From: Paraphoma chrysanthemicola
Taxonomy: Eukaryota; Ascomycota; Dothideomycetes; Pleosporales; Phaeosphaeriaceae
DNA length: 64,000 nt
Direction of reading: 5' to 3'
Assembly (NCBI GenBank): GCA_020744225.1
Contig: JAGMWG010000020.1
Location: forward strand, 248,001-312,000
Part shown: positions 48,250 to 59,733 of the stretch, one piece after another
Layout of the letters: each line of letters opens with the position of its first letter
How positions within the stretch are numbered: position 1 is the first letter of the stretch
Program-made: the position numbers and the translations under genes
The notes under the pieces: generated by a model
Databases searched by the model: none
What the model was told of the DNA's origin: nothing
The model's input: only the letters and a program-made list of their open reading frames with translations

Positions 48250-48612
48250 TTCAGATGAAAGTAAGTTTATGTGGATGCTCAAAATTTGTTCATTGTTGTG
48301 TATGTTCTGGTGCTGTGCTGGATTCTTCCTGTGTTTGTCATATTGCTTCTTCGATGACAGTGAGGAACCATCTGTTTGACTACATTGGATATGCTGAACC
48401 ACTAGGTAAGATTGATGAAAGAATGGCAAAGAAGTTTGTTACATCACTTGTCTGTTAGCAGACTGCTGATGAGGTGAGACGACCCCGCATGTTGCGGTGG
48501 CCGAGCTTGGTTGCCTAAAAGTCATACTTCGCCTACCCCAAACACTCGTGCCAACCTCGAGCGAACCCTGAACGTCTCACTTCATAGAAGCATACATCAA
48601 GGAATAGTCGTC
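48250..48612. other. Intergenic region before the 2EXR gene
   Basis: Open frame continues 5' of the 48613 ATG but without an ATG start. No separate feature is supported. Confidence 0.5.
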
Positions 48613-49857
48613 ATGACGTTATTTCCCCCGTTCCCAATATACAACCCTTGCGCTACCGACGACGGCAGAACTTTCGACCTCTTTTGCGCCTTGCCAAAGG
48701 AGCTTCGGGTTGCCATCTGGAACCTTGTACTATGCCGTCCGCGCATCATCAGGTTGCACATTTCCAGAGCCGACTTCGAAAATCCCGCTACGATCAGAGA
48801 CGTCATGGCTACCTACACGAGCATCGAGGAAACGGCTAGCAAGTCAGGTGGAGAATATCTCATCACTATGGATGGCTTCAAGGTTCTAAGCAAGTTCCTG
48901 CGTGTCTGCAAGGAATCGCGTGAGGAAGCATTGAAATTCTATCGGGTGCACATTCCGTGCCGCTTCGTCCGATCGCCAGGAGCGAATCCAGCCATTTTCG
49001 GCGTTTTAGTGAAGGCAACTTTTGATGACAAGCTGGATTCAACAATAGCGCCTGGCATATTTTATTTCAATCCAGAATGGGACTTTCTTCGCATTACCTG
49101 TTGGCCTCACACGAAAGCACTTCTTCCACCTTTTTTCCACGACTTGAAGACGCGATACGATTCCCGTGGAGTAGGCTTACGCAATCTCATCATATCTGAA
49201 GACGATCAATATGGATCTGGAAGTATAGATTCCATACAACCATCCGAAATGCAACCCAGCATACTTCAATCATTTCAGCAAACTTTGCACGGATTATGCA
49301 ACGTATACTTCCACCAAGAGTTACCATTCCGCGTCAATCTAAGCTGGTCTATGGGCGCACGTTCCGGCGAAACATGGTTCGACCGCTCCTTGCCGATTAG
49401 TACCGTCATTCCCACTTTTGAACTCTGTCCAAATGATTCGCGGCCTATCGCAGGAGACCTTGAAAGACAATGGATGGGTCACGATTGGCGTAACACACAT
49501 GTCAGGTTCACAAATCTAATGTCTAGATTTGTATCTCCACCCCAAAAATACCCAGCAAACATCAAATTCATGATTTCCTATCGAGCCACTTTGAAAGGCG
49601 ACATGGTCAATAGCAGAGATCAGGCCGAAAAATGGTTGGAAAAGGATTATCAAGCCTTCTGGGTAGATAGAAAATGGTGGGGCCGTCGTGAATATGAGGC
49701 TTTTGAAGATCAGGAGTATATCATGGAATGCAAGCCAGCATTTGGCTTCTGGCTCTTTCCACTCGAGGCAACAACTGCGGCTCTCAGCGCTGGATCTGAC
49801 TGCATATGGGACATGAGATTGCATCCTCCCGAGCTTGGGCTAGCCTACATGCCCTAG
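48613..49857 (+). CDS. 2EXR-domain protein
   Basis: 414 aa, single exon. The start is the first ATG in frame (MTLFPPFPIYNP); the frame extends upstream only through a TTG. Residues about 20-45 carry FDLFCALPKELRVAIWNLVL, the hallmark of the fungal 2EXR family, followed by FLRVCKESREEALKFY. The rest follows the family pattern (NPEWDFLRIT). Function is unknown; these proteins are greatly expanded in ascomycetes. Confidence 0.9.
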   Translation: MTLFPPFPIYNPCATDDGRTFDLFCALPKELRVAIWNLVLCRPRIIRLHISRADFENPATIRDVMATYTSIEETASKSGGEYLITMDGFKVLSKFLRVCKESREEALKFYRVHIPCRFVRSPGANPAIFGVLVKATFDDKLDSTIAPGIFYFNPEWDFLRITCWPHTKALLPPFFHDLKTRYDSRGVGLRNLIISEDDQYGSGSIDSIQPSEMQPSILQSFQQTLHGLCNVYFHQELPFRVNLSWSMGARSGETWFDRSLPISTVIPTFELCPNDSRPIAGDLERQWMGHDWRNTHVRFTNLMSRFVSPPQKYPANIKFMISYRATLKGDMVNSRDQAEKWLEKDYQAFWVDRKWWGRREYEAFEDQEYIMECKPAFGFWLFPLEATTAALSAGSDCIWDMRLHPPELGLAYMP

Positions 49858-50096
49858 ACTTTGTCGTCCAGAACTTTGCATCCTGCTTGGCGGAATGGTG
49901 GATGTCTATTGTGCGGGTTCTCGACACGGTCCAGTACCAGCGTCGTATTTTCGTTCCTACAATCGGTGTGATCGTCAATTTCGAGCTCATGTACGATAGT
50001 TGAGGCAGCCTAGACATTTCGTATTACTATCCTATGAAGTTTATTCCTAGCGTCGTTCATCCACTTTGCGTGTGCAAAGCTGCAGGCTTATTATCT

Positions 50097-51760
50097 CTAG
50101 ACTGTTTGCTTCTCTCTCACCGCCTCCCCTAATGCTTGCGCATCTGTGAGATGAGTCTTGAACTTCCTAGCGGGAACTTTCTGTGTGAACATTTCATCGA
50201 GCTCTTCGTAAGTACGCCCGGCCGTTTCGGGCTGGTAGAACCACAGATAGACTAGGCAGATGACAGCAAGTCCACCGAAGATGAATCCAAGCCGGCCACC
50301 CAGATTAAGTTTGTCTGGATTGAAGAGGTAGGGCAGGACAAAAGACCACATGGTGTTGAGGGCATTTTGTAGGGCAAGGCCAATCGCGATGGTCTTGACC
50401 CGTAGTCGAGATGTGCTGGTCTCACACAAGATGGTGTAAGCTGTCGCACCTATCGTCACGTTGTACCACCAGCAGTACAAAAGAATCATTGAGATTGCTC
50501 CCTTCAGTGCAGATGGCGTGCCGACGACTGCAAGTCCAGCCATGACGAAAAGAATGATCGTCAAGACGAACAGACCCCAGAAAGTAAGGTTACGCCGTCC
50601 GACTCGGTCGACAAGATACCAGGACATGACATTGCCAACAAGTGAGATGATTTGTTGCACAATTTGGAGTTTGAAGGAGAAGGCCGTTGTGTACCCGGCT
50701 AGCTGCATGTAGTAGGTCGAGTACGATGCAGCAAAAGCGATGCCACTTAGCGCTTGGATAATGAGCGGCATGACCGAGATGATTGTGCGACGCAGGTTGG
50801 ACTTTCGGAAGCACTCGAGGTAGGTGACGCCTTCAGTCTCTCGTTTAACTTCTTCTAGCGTCGTTGCGATTTGCGCGAGTTTCTGTTTGCTCTCCTGCTC
50901 CGGGTAACCAAGACTGCGAAGCGCACGAAGTGCGTCAGCATGGCGATCTTTCGAGACCAGCCACCATGGAGATTCGGGCATGAACCAAACAAATAGGGTG
51001 GCGACCGCAGCAAAACCATATTGGGCGCAGAAAACAGCACGGTATGCCCATCGACTGGTATAGACGCCTGTAGAGTTGACGATGAGCGCTACGGTGAGCG
51101 GTCCGAGCGTGTATGCGAGTGCAGTCAAACAAGTAAGCATTCCTCGTAGAGCTAATGGAGCAATTTCGCCAATGTAGGTGACTGTTACAGAAGCCAGTGC
51201 ACCTGTGACGAATCCGTTCAGGAACTTGCCTCCGAAGAATAGCTCATTCGTGGTAGCAACGAATTCCATAGTGACAGCGGCGAAGGTTACGAGAAGGCAG
51301 ACCATGACGACTAGACGACGACCGAGCCAGTCTGCAAGTTGACCGCAGCCTAGAGCACCAACGATAGCGCTGCGCAATCATCAGCATATGTGCATAGATA
51401 CTGCATTGTAGGATGTACGTACGAAGCAACCGGCGCCCCCTGAAACGCTGACTGCCATTTGGCGTCAATCACATAACTCGTGGTTCCATCCGCTGCTGCG
51501 TATGGATGGCCAAAATCCTGTCTGAACTGCGGGATTCCGATCACATTTCCTGCAGCCTGATTCTCAAAAGACACAAGCAACACAACCCAAACCATGTAGA
51601 TGCACCAGGCGCATGCCCATGGGTACTTTCGAAAGGAAGCGAGTTTGCCGATTTCGTGGTCTTCCTGGTTGGCAAGATGGCCAAGTGTTGAAGTTGTTGC
51701 GCCTGTTTCCGCCCCATGAACATCTTCGTGCACCTCCACGGTCCGAGGTTTGCTGGACAT
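50097..51760 (-). CDS. MFS sugar transporter, alpha-glucoside/maltose permease type, 2 exons
   Basis: Exons (minus): 51423-51760 and 50097-51369, giving 1611 nt (536 aa), with one GT-AG intron of 53 bp that restores FQGAPVASAIVGALGCGQL. Features of the sugar porter family: LADWLGRR after TM2, PESPWWLV after TM6, VDRVGRRN in the second half, and PETAGRTYEELDEMF after TM12. Twelve membrane helices fit. The N-terminal region (YVIDAKWQSAFQ) is typical of fungal alpha-glucoside permeases. It is a plasma-membrane proton symporter by family; the exact sugar is unknown. It lies on the same strand as the downstream-numbered dehydrogenase at 52669-54041. Confidence 0.92.
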
Positions 51761-52668
51761 TTTTCTTGACTGGATGAGACGACGATAAGTAAGTAGCCTC
51801 CCTTTGGATAGCTGACGCTTGTTGACAGAGAAACAACCCAGCGTATTTGGAAAGGCAGAGCCTGGCGGTTGAAGGGTGCGTTCGGAACAATGCCTTGCTA
51901 ACGGTGGGGAGGAAGGCAATTTAAGTTATGCAGACAAGAGGAAGGGCGGAACCTCCTGATCTCAACCCGAGCCGCGGCAAGCATCAATGCAACGATGAGC
52001 TCGTCAGTGACTCCGTTGTTCCTGCTCTTCAGCCCTCAAGGCAAGCTTCCCCACAGTTGTTTAGCAAGCTAGCAGCCCCCATGGGGCTGCGTCCGTGTCC
52101 TGACACGCGAAGGAGGCCAATCAGAGGAATGAGTGAACTGCCGAGTTGATGCCGATTCGCCTTTGAAAGTCGATGCACAACAAGCGTATCCGAAGTTTAA
52201 CCACAAGCCCCGAAATAGTGCCATGAAGAGGGCAAGCGTAGCGGCTTCTCCGACAATAACTGGTTACAGGCATTGTCGCAGAGCATGCATTATGGCACTG
52301 AATGATGGTGTGCGGGAGTTCAATTGGAATGGCGGAAAAGGTTACAAGTGCACAATGGTCGTCCATACCAGTCCGAAGCGTTGCATCAACTAGTTTTCAT
52401 GACCAGCTTGTTGAATTACAGGCAGGAAAACCTTTGAGGATCGCATTGAACATAGTGCTTGTTGGTGAGCCTGGTTTGGGATGAGGCATGACTGCGTCGA
52501 GATAACTTCGAATCTTCGCAATTCTTCCCACAGTTTTTGCCTCAATCACCTCTAATACGAGAATGCTTCGTTTGATTGCAACTATACACGGAACTAATGT
52601 AAATAAACGACATGACAGGTCTCACAAGCGTCTCGTAGATCGTGGACGTGATCCGATGCAGCTAAAAT
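51761..52668. other. Intergenic region, promoter of the sugar transporter
   Basis: Short frames at 51928-52393 have no domain. Nothing supported. Confidence 0.5.
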
Positions 52669-54041
52669 CTAGAACACGTCGTCCCTCTCATCAAGGATCT
52701 GCACTTTGATGCTTCCGTTGCTCAAATCACCACAGGTGTGCAGCGCATCAAGTGCCTTCTCAAGTGGAAAGGTATGGCTGACGAGAGGCTTCAGATTGAG
52801 AACACCACCTCCAAGGCATTGTAGACCTGCGGGCCAAGTATCTCGATACCTGTTGATGAACTTGAGGTTAATCTGTGACCGCTATTAGTCTCGTTTTACT
52901 ATAACGACCTGGCTGGTTGACATACCTCTGCCAAGGATAGATGCATGAAAGGTAAGTTGTTCATGATCTCCTTTCCTACGCCGATGACCATGACGGTTCC
53001 GCCTCTTCGAGCCGTATATGCAGCTGTGACAACGCTACTCTCAACACCAGTGCATTCCAGGACGGTTTCCGGAGCCCCATACTCGCCAATCTTTGCAAAA
53101 TCAAACAACGCCCTTATCTTGTTCGCATTGGCCTGAGCATCGATGTTGCGATCAACTTGATAGGTCATGGCTGTCGGAACAAACTTCTTCGCAAACCCCA
53201 ACCTCTTGGGCTCCAAATCCGTAATGACGAGTGGATGCGCACCACTTGCACGGGCTGCGGCCAGAGCGATGAGGCCAATTGGGCCGGCACCACATATCAC
53301 GGCGCCGCGACCAAGACTCAAGCCTGCAGACTGTATGCCATGCATGACGACAGAGAGAGGCTCTAGGAGCGCGCCCTCGGAAAAGCTGACGCTTTCTGGG
53401 AGCTTATGGCACCATTTGGCGGGGTGGCATTTGTATCGCTGGATTGTTCCGTGATAGGGATACACACCCGCAAATTGAACATCCTCACAGAGATTGTAAC
53501 GACCATCCATACAAAGGAAACAGGAGCCGCAAGGAACGCCAGGCTCGACTGCAACGCGATCTCCTACAAGCATAATTAGTCATGTGCAGCATGCTTGGAT
53601 CGGTTATCCATCCAAAATTGCAAATATGCATACCTGGTTGCAAGGTTGTCACGCCTTCGCCACATTGCAAAACAACACCGGCTGCTTCATGGCCGAGAAT
53701 GCAGTCCCCCTCAACAACAAGAGAGCCTATTCTTCCATGTTTCCAGAAGTGAATGTCCGATCTAGCCTCTTGTATTTAGCGACGATGCAGAGTGCTTGTA
53801 CACTTGGATGCTCTTACCCACAAACACCAGTGGCTTTGATATGCAAGAGGACCTCGCCCCTTCCGGGCGCGAATACAGGTGCTTCCTGTTGCTTCAACCG
53901 ATGATCTGCCGTGACTTGTAATGATGGATTAGGTAGTGGTGCAGATATAGTCTGCTTCAATGTGCCATTGGCGAGCTGTAAAATTTCTTTAGCGGGTGTC
54001 GACTCGATTGATGTCAGTTCACTTGCCGTCACTGCAGACAT
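52669..54041 (-). CDS. Zinc-dependent polyol dehydrogenase (sorbitol/xylitol dehydrogenase type), 4 exons
   Basis: Exons (minus): 53818-54041, 53634-53761, 52926-53563, 52669-52872, giving 1194 nt (397 aa); introns of 56, 70 and 53 bp, all GT-AG. Catalytic zinc ligands are C74 (TGVCGSDIHFW), H99 and E100 (GHEAAG). The structural zinc loop is CGSCFLCMDGRYNLC. The NAD-binding turn is GAGPIGLIALAAARASGA. It oxidises a polyol to a ketose with NAD+ by family; xylitol or L-arabinitol are equally possible substrates. The N-terminus is about 40 residues longer than classic enzymes and lacks a clear targeting signal. The neighbouring sugar transporter suggests carbohydrate use. Confidence 0.92.
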
Positions 54042-54617
54042 TTTAGCTGAGAGGAAAATGTTTTTGATGAATGCACGAAAATGGCCTAAAAAGCCCTTGA
54101 GATCACGGAGGATGAGGACTGCTTTTGGAGCATGAAATTGACTTTTTGTGCAACGGGCATCTCGGCGTTTGCGCCGGTATCACCTATGAATCCAGAAATT
54201 CGCCAGAAGAAGGATGGTGGCGATGATGCGGAGACTCATCACGCGGGGAACTTCCCCCCAGTCGGCGTGGTGGCTACAGTTAGCTGAGCCTGGAAGGCTC
54301 GATGTACGCGGCGTCCAATAGATGGCGAGGTAAGCATCCCGAACCGCGGTATACCATTTGCAGCAACTCCGGAACATATACTAGTGATTTCGCTTTAACC
54401 AGCGACACTACCCAACGAAATCCTTCCTTCTTAAGGGACTCATTAGCGCATCTGGCTTAGTTGTGCTATCCACTTCAAAACCCAGAAAGCTAAAGCCCTC
54501 CGATATTACTCTTGCTTACAGTGAGACGTCCATGAATATATATGTTTCTGGAAACGGAATCGGAGCTCTGATCACTTTCCAACGGAATAAATTGGACGCC
54601 ACATAATTGTATACTCT
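54042..54617. other. Intergenic region, promoter of the polyol dehydrogenase
   Basis: No supported feature. A minor minus frame at 54180-54377 is a chance open frame. Confidence 0.5.
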
Positions 54618-55835
54618 TCATAGATTCGCTTTAATCGTTGGGTCACTGCGAGCCCGCCTCACTAGCTCCCAGCAGATGTCCGCCGCTGGTCCCATCTCCT
54701 CACCGACCTTCTTCGCCTCCTCGCTACTAGCTTGCCTCACTGCATATCGACTTGCAATGCCTTGGAAGATGATGCTATCCCGGAACATTGCAAATGCAGT
54801 ACCCCATGCCAATTCGGGCGCGGGGTGCCAGCTAGCTACCTCGGCATACCAAGCGATGGCTTCGTCGCGGGACGGCAGGCCTGGCGTGTTAGCTTCTGGC
54901 GCGAAGGCGGGGTGAGAGTTCCGGCGTTGTGTTGAGAATGAGGTAATCGTGTACGGTACGATGAGGTTGGAGACGTCAGAGAGAGGATGGCCTATGGTTG
55001 ACATTTCCCAGCTGTTCAAGTCCTGTTAGTCCTGGTGGTTGAATCTACAGGTAGGATCCGACTTACTCTAGAATCCCAATGACTCTCGGCTCCGTCATGT
55101 GATAGACAAGATTGTCGATCTTGTAGTCGCCATGTATTGGCACACCTCTATCTTTCGGCTGCCTCTGCTTGTCACTGAAGAAGTGCACCAACTCTTCCAT
55201 GCGTGGTACGTCTCCAACCTCCTTTTCCGTCTCAATGTCCCGTGTTTTACTCTGTGCTGCACCAAGAGCCGTGAAAGTCTTGATTTGCCGGTCGTAGAAT
55301 CCACTAGGCTTTCCATAGCTCTCCAATCCAATATCTTTCGGATTGAGCCTATGCAGTTTCGCTAGAGTTCTTACGGCATCGTGCCACATGGCGCTTCTTT
55401 CCGCAGCACTAACGCCCGGAAAGTGTGGTTCGGTGAATATACGACCGTCGAGGAACTCCATAATATAAAACGGACTGCCGATAACTCCTTCATCTTCGCA
55501 GAGACCGTATACTTTCGGAACAGGTACATCTGTGCTCTCTAACGCATGTAGAATGCGGTATTCGCGCTCGACTTTATGCGCAGTCTTGGATACGAGCTTG
55601 CCAGGCGGCTTCTTACGCAAGACGAGTTTGTTGGAAGCCGCGTCTGTGATTTGGTAGGTGGGATTGGACTGGCCGAAGCCGAACTGTGGTTTGGCTTAGA
55701 ACTGAGCCACGTGAAGTTTTGAACAAGTCGACGTACCTGCTTAAGCGTAATGGGTGTGGTTATCGATGGGACATTTTTCTCAATGTAACGCTCGAAAGAC
55801 TTGACGTCAATGGGCTGTCGAACAGCGCCAGCCAT
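54618..55835 (-). CDS. APH-type phosphotransferase (ACAD10/11 kinase half, LvaA-like), 3 exons
   Basis: Exons (minus): 55737-55835, 55067-55683, 54618-55011, giving 1110 nt (369 aa); introns of 53 and 55 bp. The second splice rebuilds GILDWEMSTIGHPLSD, the DWE metal-binding motif. Other motifs: GFGQSNPTY (glycine loop), LRKKP lysine, EREYRIL glutamate, HGDYKIDNL catalytic loop. This is the aminoglycoside-phosphotransferase fold. Its closest pattern is the kinase domain fused to acyl-CoA dehydrogenase in animal ACAD10/ACAD11 and bacterial LvaA, which phosphorylates the 4-hydroxyl of 4-hydroxyacyl-CoA. That reaction is inferred here from neighbour and motifs. The C-terminus -ANL could be a weak PTS1 peroxisomal signal. 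It lies 312 bp downstream of the acyl-CoA dehydrogenase, same strand. Confidence 0.9.
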
Positions 55836-56147
55836 GTTCTCGATTGTGTGAACGTCTATTGAGAGATTGGTAGCTATCCAGCCGCTTTTTGATCTAATGA
55901 AGCAGCATGGTAAGCTATGACACTTCTTACATGACAGCCGAGGATTGAATAGTGTGCTGGGAGAGCTCCGCAACACGCCAATGGCGCGCTCCGCGTCGGT
56001 AGAGGATAGCCGGGGATGGCCCTATCCATGCAGGGCTGCAATCGCTCGGTTTGCAAAGTTCAAGGTGTAGCCACGGCGTTTCAAAGTAAAGCTCTTAATT
56101 GGTTCAAAGTAATGCGCATGCTGAGATTTGTACTTGTACAAGCATTA
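55836..56147. other. Intergenic region between the ACAD and APH genes
   Basis: 312 bp, holding the terminator of the ACAD gene and the promoter of the kinase gene, same strand. Nothing else seen. Confidence 0.5.
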
Positions 56148-57527
56148 TTACACGATTCCCCAGAACTCTTCTGGCTGCAGACCCCATTTCTGGCACAGCT
56201 CCCTGTACCTCTCCGTGTATTTGGCTGCACGCTCTCGGAAAGCCATTGCTGTCTTCATCTGGTCTCTACCGACCTGATGTCTATGTGCTGAGTCAGGCCC
56301 ATCGGCCACGCGAACGAATCTGGCATATGTCCAAAGCTCTGGCAGAGGAGTGTGCTGGGTGAGACCTTGCCCACCATATATTTGCATTGCCTCGTCGATG
56401 ACCTTGAGCAAGGCATTGGGCACCATGATCTTGCTTTGCGCAATGGCGTACTTGCCAGCCTTGTTTCCTTGCAGATCCATCGTGTCTGCCGCATTAAGCA
56501 CGACTAAACGCATGGCGTCGATTGTCATGCGCATGTCGGCAATGCGCTCGATGTTGCTATCGAATTCGCCAATGAACTTGCCGCGGGGCTTCTTGCGCGG
56601 CTCCATGCAGCGCACGAGAGCCAGCTCATAAGCACGCTCGGCTTGTCCAATCAGCCTCATGCAGTGATGAATGCGACCGGGCCCCAGGCGTCCTTGGGCG
56701 ATCTCAAAAGCTCGACCTGGGCCAAGAATGATGTTCTCTCGAGGGACGCGCACGTTCTCGTAGATGTATTCTCCATGGCCTTCTGGTGCCCAGTCGTAGC
56801 CCATGATGGTGAGATTGCGCACCTGTTTCAGGCCGGGAGAATTTGCCGGCACGACCAGCGTGGTGTGTCGGTTCCAGGGGTTCGGGTTCTGAGGGTCAGA
56901 GCAGCCCATGAGGATGAACAGCTGCATCTCGGGGTTGTACTGGCAGTTGCCATACAGCTTGCGGCCGTTGATGACGACCTCCTTGTCGGTAATGTCCATG
57001 CGGATGCCGACCTGGGTAGCGTCTGAGGAGGCGACGTCGGGCTCGGTCATGCTGTAGGCGGAGGACATGTCGCCGTTCATGAGCGGATGCAGCCATTTGC
57101 GCTTCTGCTCGGGGGTGCAGTACTTGGCGAGCAGCTCGATGTTGCCCGTCTCGGGGGCGTGGCAGTTCATCGTCTGGGCGGCCCAGTAGACGCGGCCCAT
57201 GATCTCAGCGCAGCACGAGTACTCGAGGTTGGTGAGGCCGGGGCTCTCGACAAAGTGGTTTGGCAAGAACAGGTTCCATAGGCCCTGGGCCTTTGCCTTG
57301 GTGCGCAAGTCGCCAATGATGGCGGGTGTCTCCCAGCGCGTCTTGCTCGCCGCCAGCTGGGCCTTGTAGATGCGCTCGGCGGGGATGCACTCGTGCTCGA
57401 CCCAGTCGTAGACCTGCTGGATCTTGTCGATGGCAATGGGCCGGAGCTTCGCCTTGACCCATGGCGGAATGCGCGCAAAGGCCGGATGGCTGTCGAGCTG
57501 GGCGGTGGAGGCAGAGGCGGAGGCCAT
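56148..57527 (-). CDS. Acyl-CoA dehydrogenase, ACAD10/11 (LvaC-like) type
   Basis: 459 aa, single exon, true ATG. Contains YSMTEPDVASSDATQ (FAD and substrate binding) near residue 160, RLGPGRIHHCMRLIGQAERA, and QIYGGQGLTQHTPLPELWTY near 382. It ends the active-site segment with VADGPDSAHR in place of the usual R/Y-EGT, a feature of the ACAD10/11 subclass. No kinase domain is fused; the kinase is the adjacent gene. By family it forms an enoyl-CoA from an acyl-CoA, or acts on 4-phosphoacyl-CoA in hydroxy-acid catabolism. No mitochondrial presequence or PTS1 is seen. Confidence 0.92.
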   Translation of the reverse strand: MASASASTAQLDSHPAFARIPPWVKAKLRPIAIDKIQQVYDWVEHECIPAERIYKAQLAASKTRWETPAIIGDLRTKAKAQGLWNLFLPNHFVESPGLTNLEYSCCAEIMGRVYWAAQTMNCHAPETGNIELLAKYCTPEQKRKWLHPLMNGDMSSAYSMTEPDVASSDATQVGIRMDITDKEVVINGRKLYGNCQYNPEMQLFILMGCSDPQNPNPWNRHTTLVVPANSPGLKQVRNLTIMGYDWAPEGHGEYIYENVRVPRENIILGPGRAFEIAQGRLGPGRIHHCMRLIGQAERAYELALVRCMEPRKKPRGKFIGEFDSNIERIADMRMTIDAMRLVVLNAADTMDLQGNKAGKYAIAQSKIMVPNALLKVIDEAMQIYGGQGLTQHTPLPELWTYARFVRVADGPDSAHRHQVGRDQMKTAMAFRERAAKYTERYRELCQKWGLQPEEFWGIV

Positions 57528-57959
57528 GGTGTGCGGATGGGTGTCGTTGAGCTGACGGGCGGACGAGGTGGTGCTGTAGCTATGGCGGCCAGTCTGCAGG
57601 CACCTTGGAAGCGTGCATGACTCGCATCGTGCCCCGAGGGAGAGAGGGTGCGAGTGGCAGTGGGTTGGTGGTGGGCGAGCGAGGAGCGAGGGCCGAGGGT
57701 GTCAGCACGTCTGCGGGGAATGGCAAGGGCCGCGCACTAGGGCCCGGCAATGTTTTACCAGAGCAAGAATGCAGAGCTTCGCTTAGCTCCTCCCCGCAGT
57801 CAGTCCCCCAGTGTCTCGAGCTACATGCATCCATCTCCACATGACGGCGACGCGGCGTGATTGGCACGGGGCGGCTATGCGCGAGCGCGCAATGGGGTCG
57901 GCGCACGCGCATTTCTTCATGTTGCTGGCAAGTCTCCAGATTGGCTGATCCGCGCAGTC
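57528..57959. promoter_or_regulatory. Shared divergent promoter region of the ACAD and hydrolase genes
   Basis: 432 bp lie between the start codons of two divergent genes. GC-rich near the ACAD start. No defined binding site recognised. Confidence 0.55.
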
Positions 57960-59076
57960 ATGGCTTCTTCAGAGGGTTTTGCGCAGCCGTGGGTCGAGGC
58001 AAGTATGCAGTCCATGACGGCGTCCACGACTGCTGACACGCTGTAGTTTGAAGAGGAATTGGGGCAGCGCCCGTACCTCCACGGCTCGCTGTCGTCGTGT
58101 CAAGATGGCTACGCCCGCATTGGAGGCCTCATGGTCGAAAAGTACACCTTCCCGCCGCCGGATCCCAGCGTGCAGTCTGAGAACAGGACCATCACCGACG
58201 GCCTCAACGTCCGCGTGTACATGCCCAAAGGCTACAGTGGAGGCAGCCCCGTCGGCGTCTACTACCATGGAGGGGGCTGGGCAATGGGCGACTTGGACGG
58301 CGACGACGCCATTGCAAGGAGCATTTCCAAAGGCGGCAACGTCGTCGTCGTCTCGGTCGAGTACGGCCTGGCACCGCAGAACAAGCACCCAGGCCTCATC
58401 AACGACTGCTACAAGGCTCTACAGTGGACACTGGAGCATGCAAAGGAGCTGGGAGGCACCGACGGCCGCGTCTTCACCGCAGGAGCCTCTGCCGGTGCCG
58501 GGCTTGCGCTGGGTGTCGCGCTGAGAGCCATTGACCAAGGCCTCGGCGACTCCATCGTCGGTGTCGTTGCGCTGGTACCCGCCACAGTCCATCCAAAAGC
58601 ATGCCCAGAACCTCTAAAGTCCAAGTACACGTCGTACCAGGAGCATGACAAGCATACGATCAACAGCTCAAGTGCCATGGAAACTTTTTGGGGTCAAGCC
58701 ATTGTTTGCTCCTCGCGCTCCTAGAAGACATCTAACCAGGCGTAGAAGCATTCGGCGCACCTCCCCATGATCCACATGCCTCGCCTCTACTACACACTCA
58801 GGTCAAACAGCTCAAAAAGGTCTACCTTGCTGTTGCTGGGCATGACACTCTGCGAGATGACGGCCTCTTATTCAAGCAGAAACTTGATGATGAAGGGTAA
58901 GACCATCAGTCCCAAGCTGTGTTCCACCGCTAAACTCACACAGTGTGCCCAATAAGTTGGATTTCTACGAAGGCTACCCACATTACCATTGGACCTGGCC
59001 GTCTTCCAAACTCGATGAGCCAAGGAAAGTCTTCAACGACAACCTTGCACGGGGTGTAAAATTTGTCGTGCATTAG
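57960..59076 (+). CDS. Alpha/beta hydrolase, HSL (GDXG) type, 4 exons with one GC-AG intron
   Basis: Exons: 57960-57998, 58047-58692, 58740-58896, 58944-59076, giving 975 nt (324 aa). The first intron starts GCAAGT and ends CTGTAG (GC-AG type, 48 bp); a GT donor at 58003 would meet an immediate stop. HGGGW (oxyanion hole) is near residue 86, GASAG (nucleophile elbow) near 160, then GHDTLRDDG (catalytic Asp) and YPHYHWTWP (catalytic His). This is a carboxylesterase or lactonase by family. It is divergent from the acyl-CoA dehydrogenase. Confidence 0.9.
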
Positions 59077-59733
59077 CTTCATGAATCCTTGCATCATGTA
59101 GGAAATTCATAGCTCTTATCGGAAAGTGCGGCTTTTGAGCTGTCGGCGAAGAATTAGAATTGCCTCCTTTCAAGTGTCTACACAAATCTGGCAGGTGCAA
59201 TCAGTCCTCGCGTCTCGCAAAACATGCAAAGAGGCGTCGCTTCTCTAAGTCAACAAATGCCAGCACGTAATGAAAGTACTACTTCAAATAGTGTTCCAAA
59301 GTAGTGCTGAATGCCCACACCATACTCAAGACTAGATATGCGACTGTGAAATATTGCGCCTGTGTCCAAGTGCTGCAGGTGCTGTGTCCACTAGGTCCTT
59401 GCAACCAACTTGCCAGGCTCCCCGAGACCCCTACTGTGATACCCGCATCAGACCACCTGTCAAGATAAATCCAATAACAGTCGTGCGACGTCTATGGTGC
59501 GCGCCTAACATGAAATGTCGGGCTTCATTTTCCGAGCTCTCCAAGCCATCTGAATCGGCTGCGCTTGATCCTTGGCCCTCTTACCCGTTGCGTCGTCTGA
59601 CGTCTTCCTTCTTTGAGTGAATGGCTATGTGACCACAGCTACTTATACATCTTTGCAACCCATCACAGTACTCAGCATCACGCTCTGTAATTTGTTCGTA
59701 TATATTTTTCCAAGCAGCGCTACTACACTCGAA
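59077..59733. other. Intergenic region before the zinc alcohol dehydrogenase
   Basis: Short frames at 59354-59620 (plus) and 59581-59835 (minus) have no domain. Nothing supported. Confidence 0.5.
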
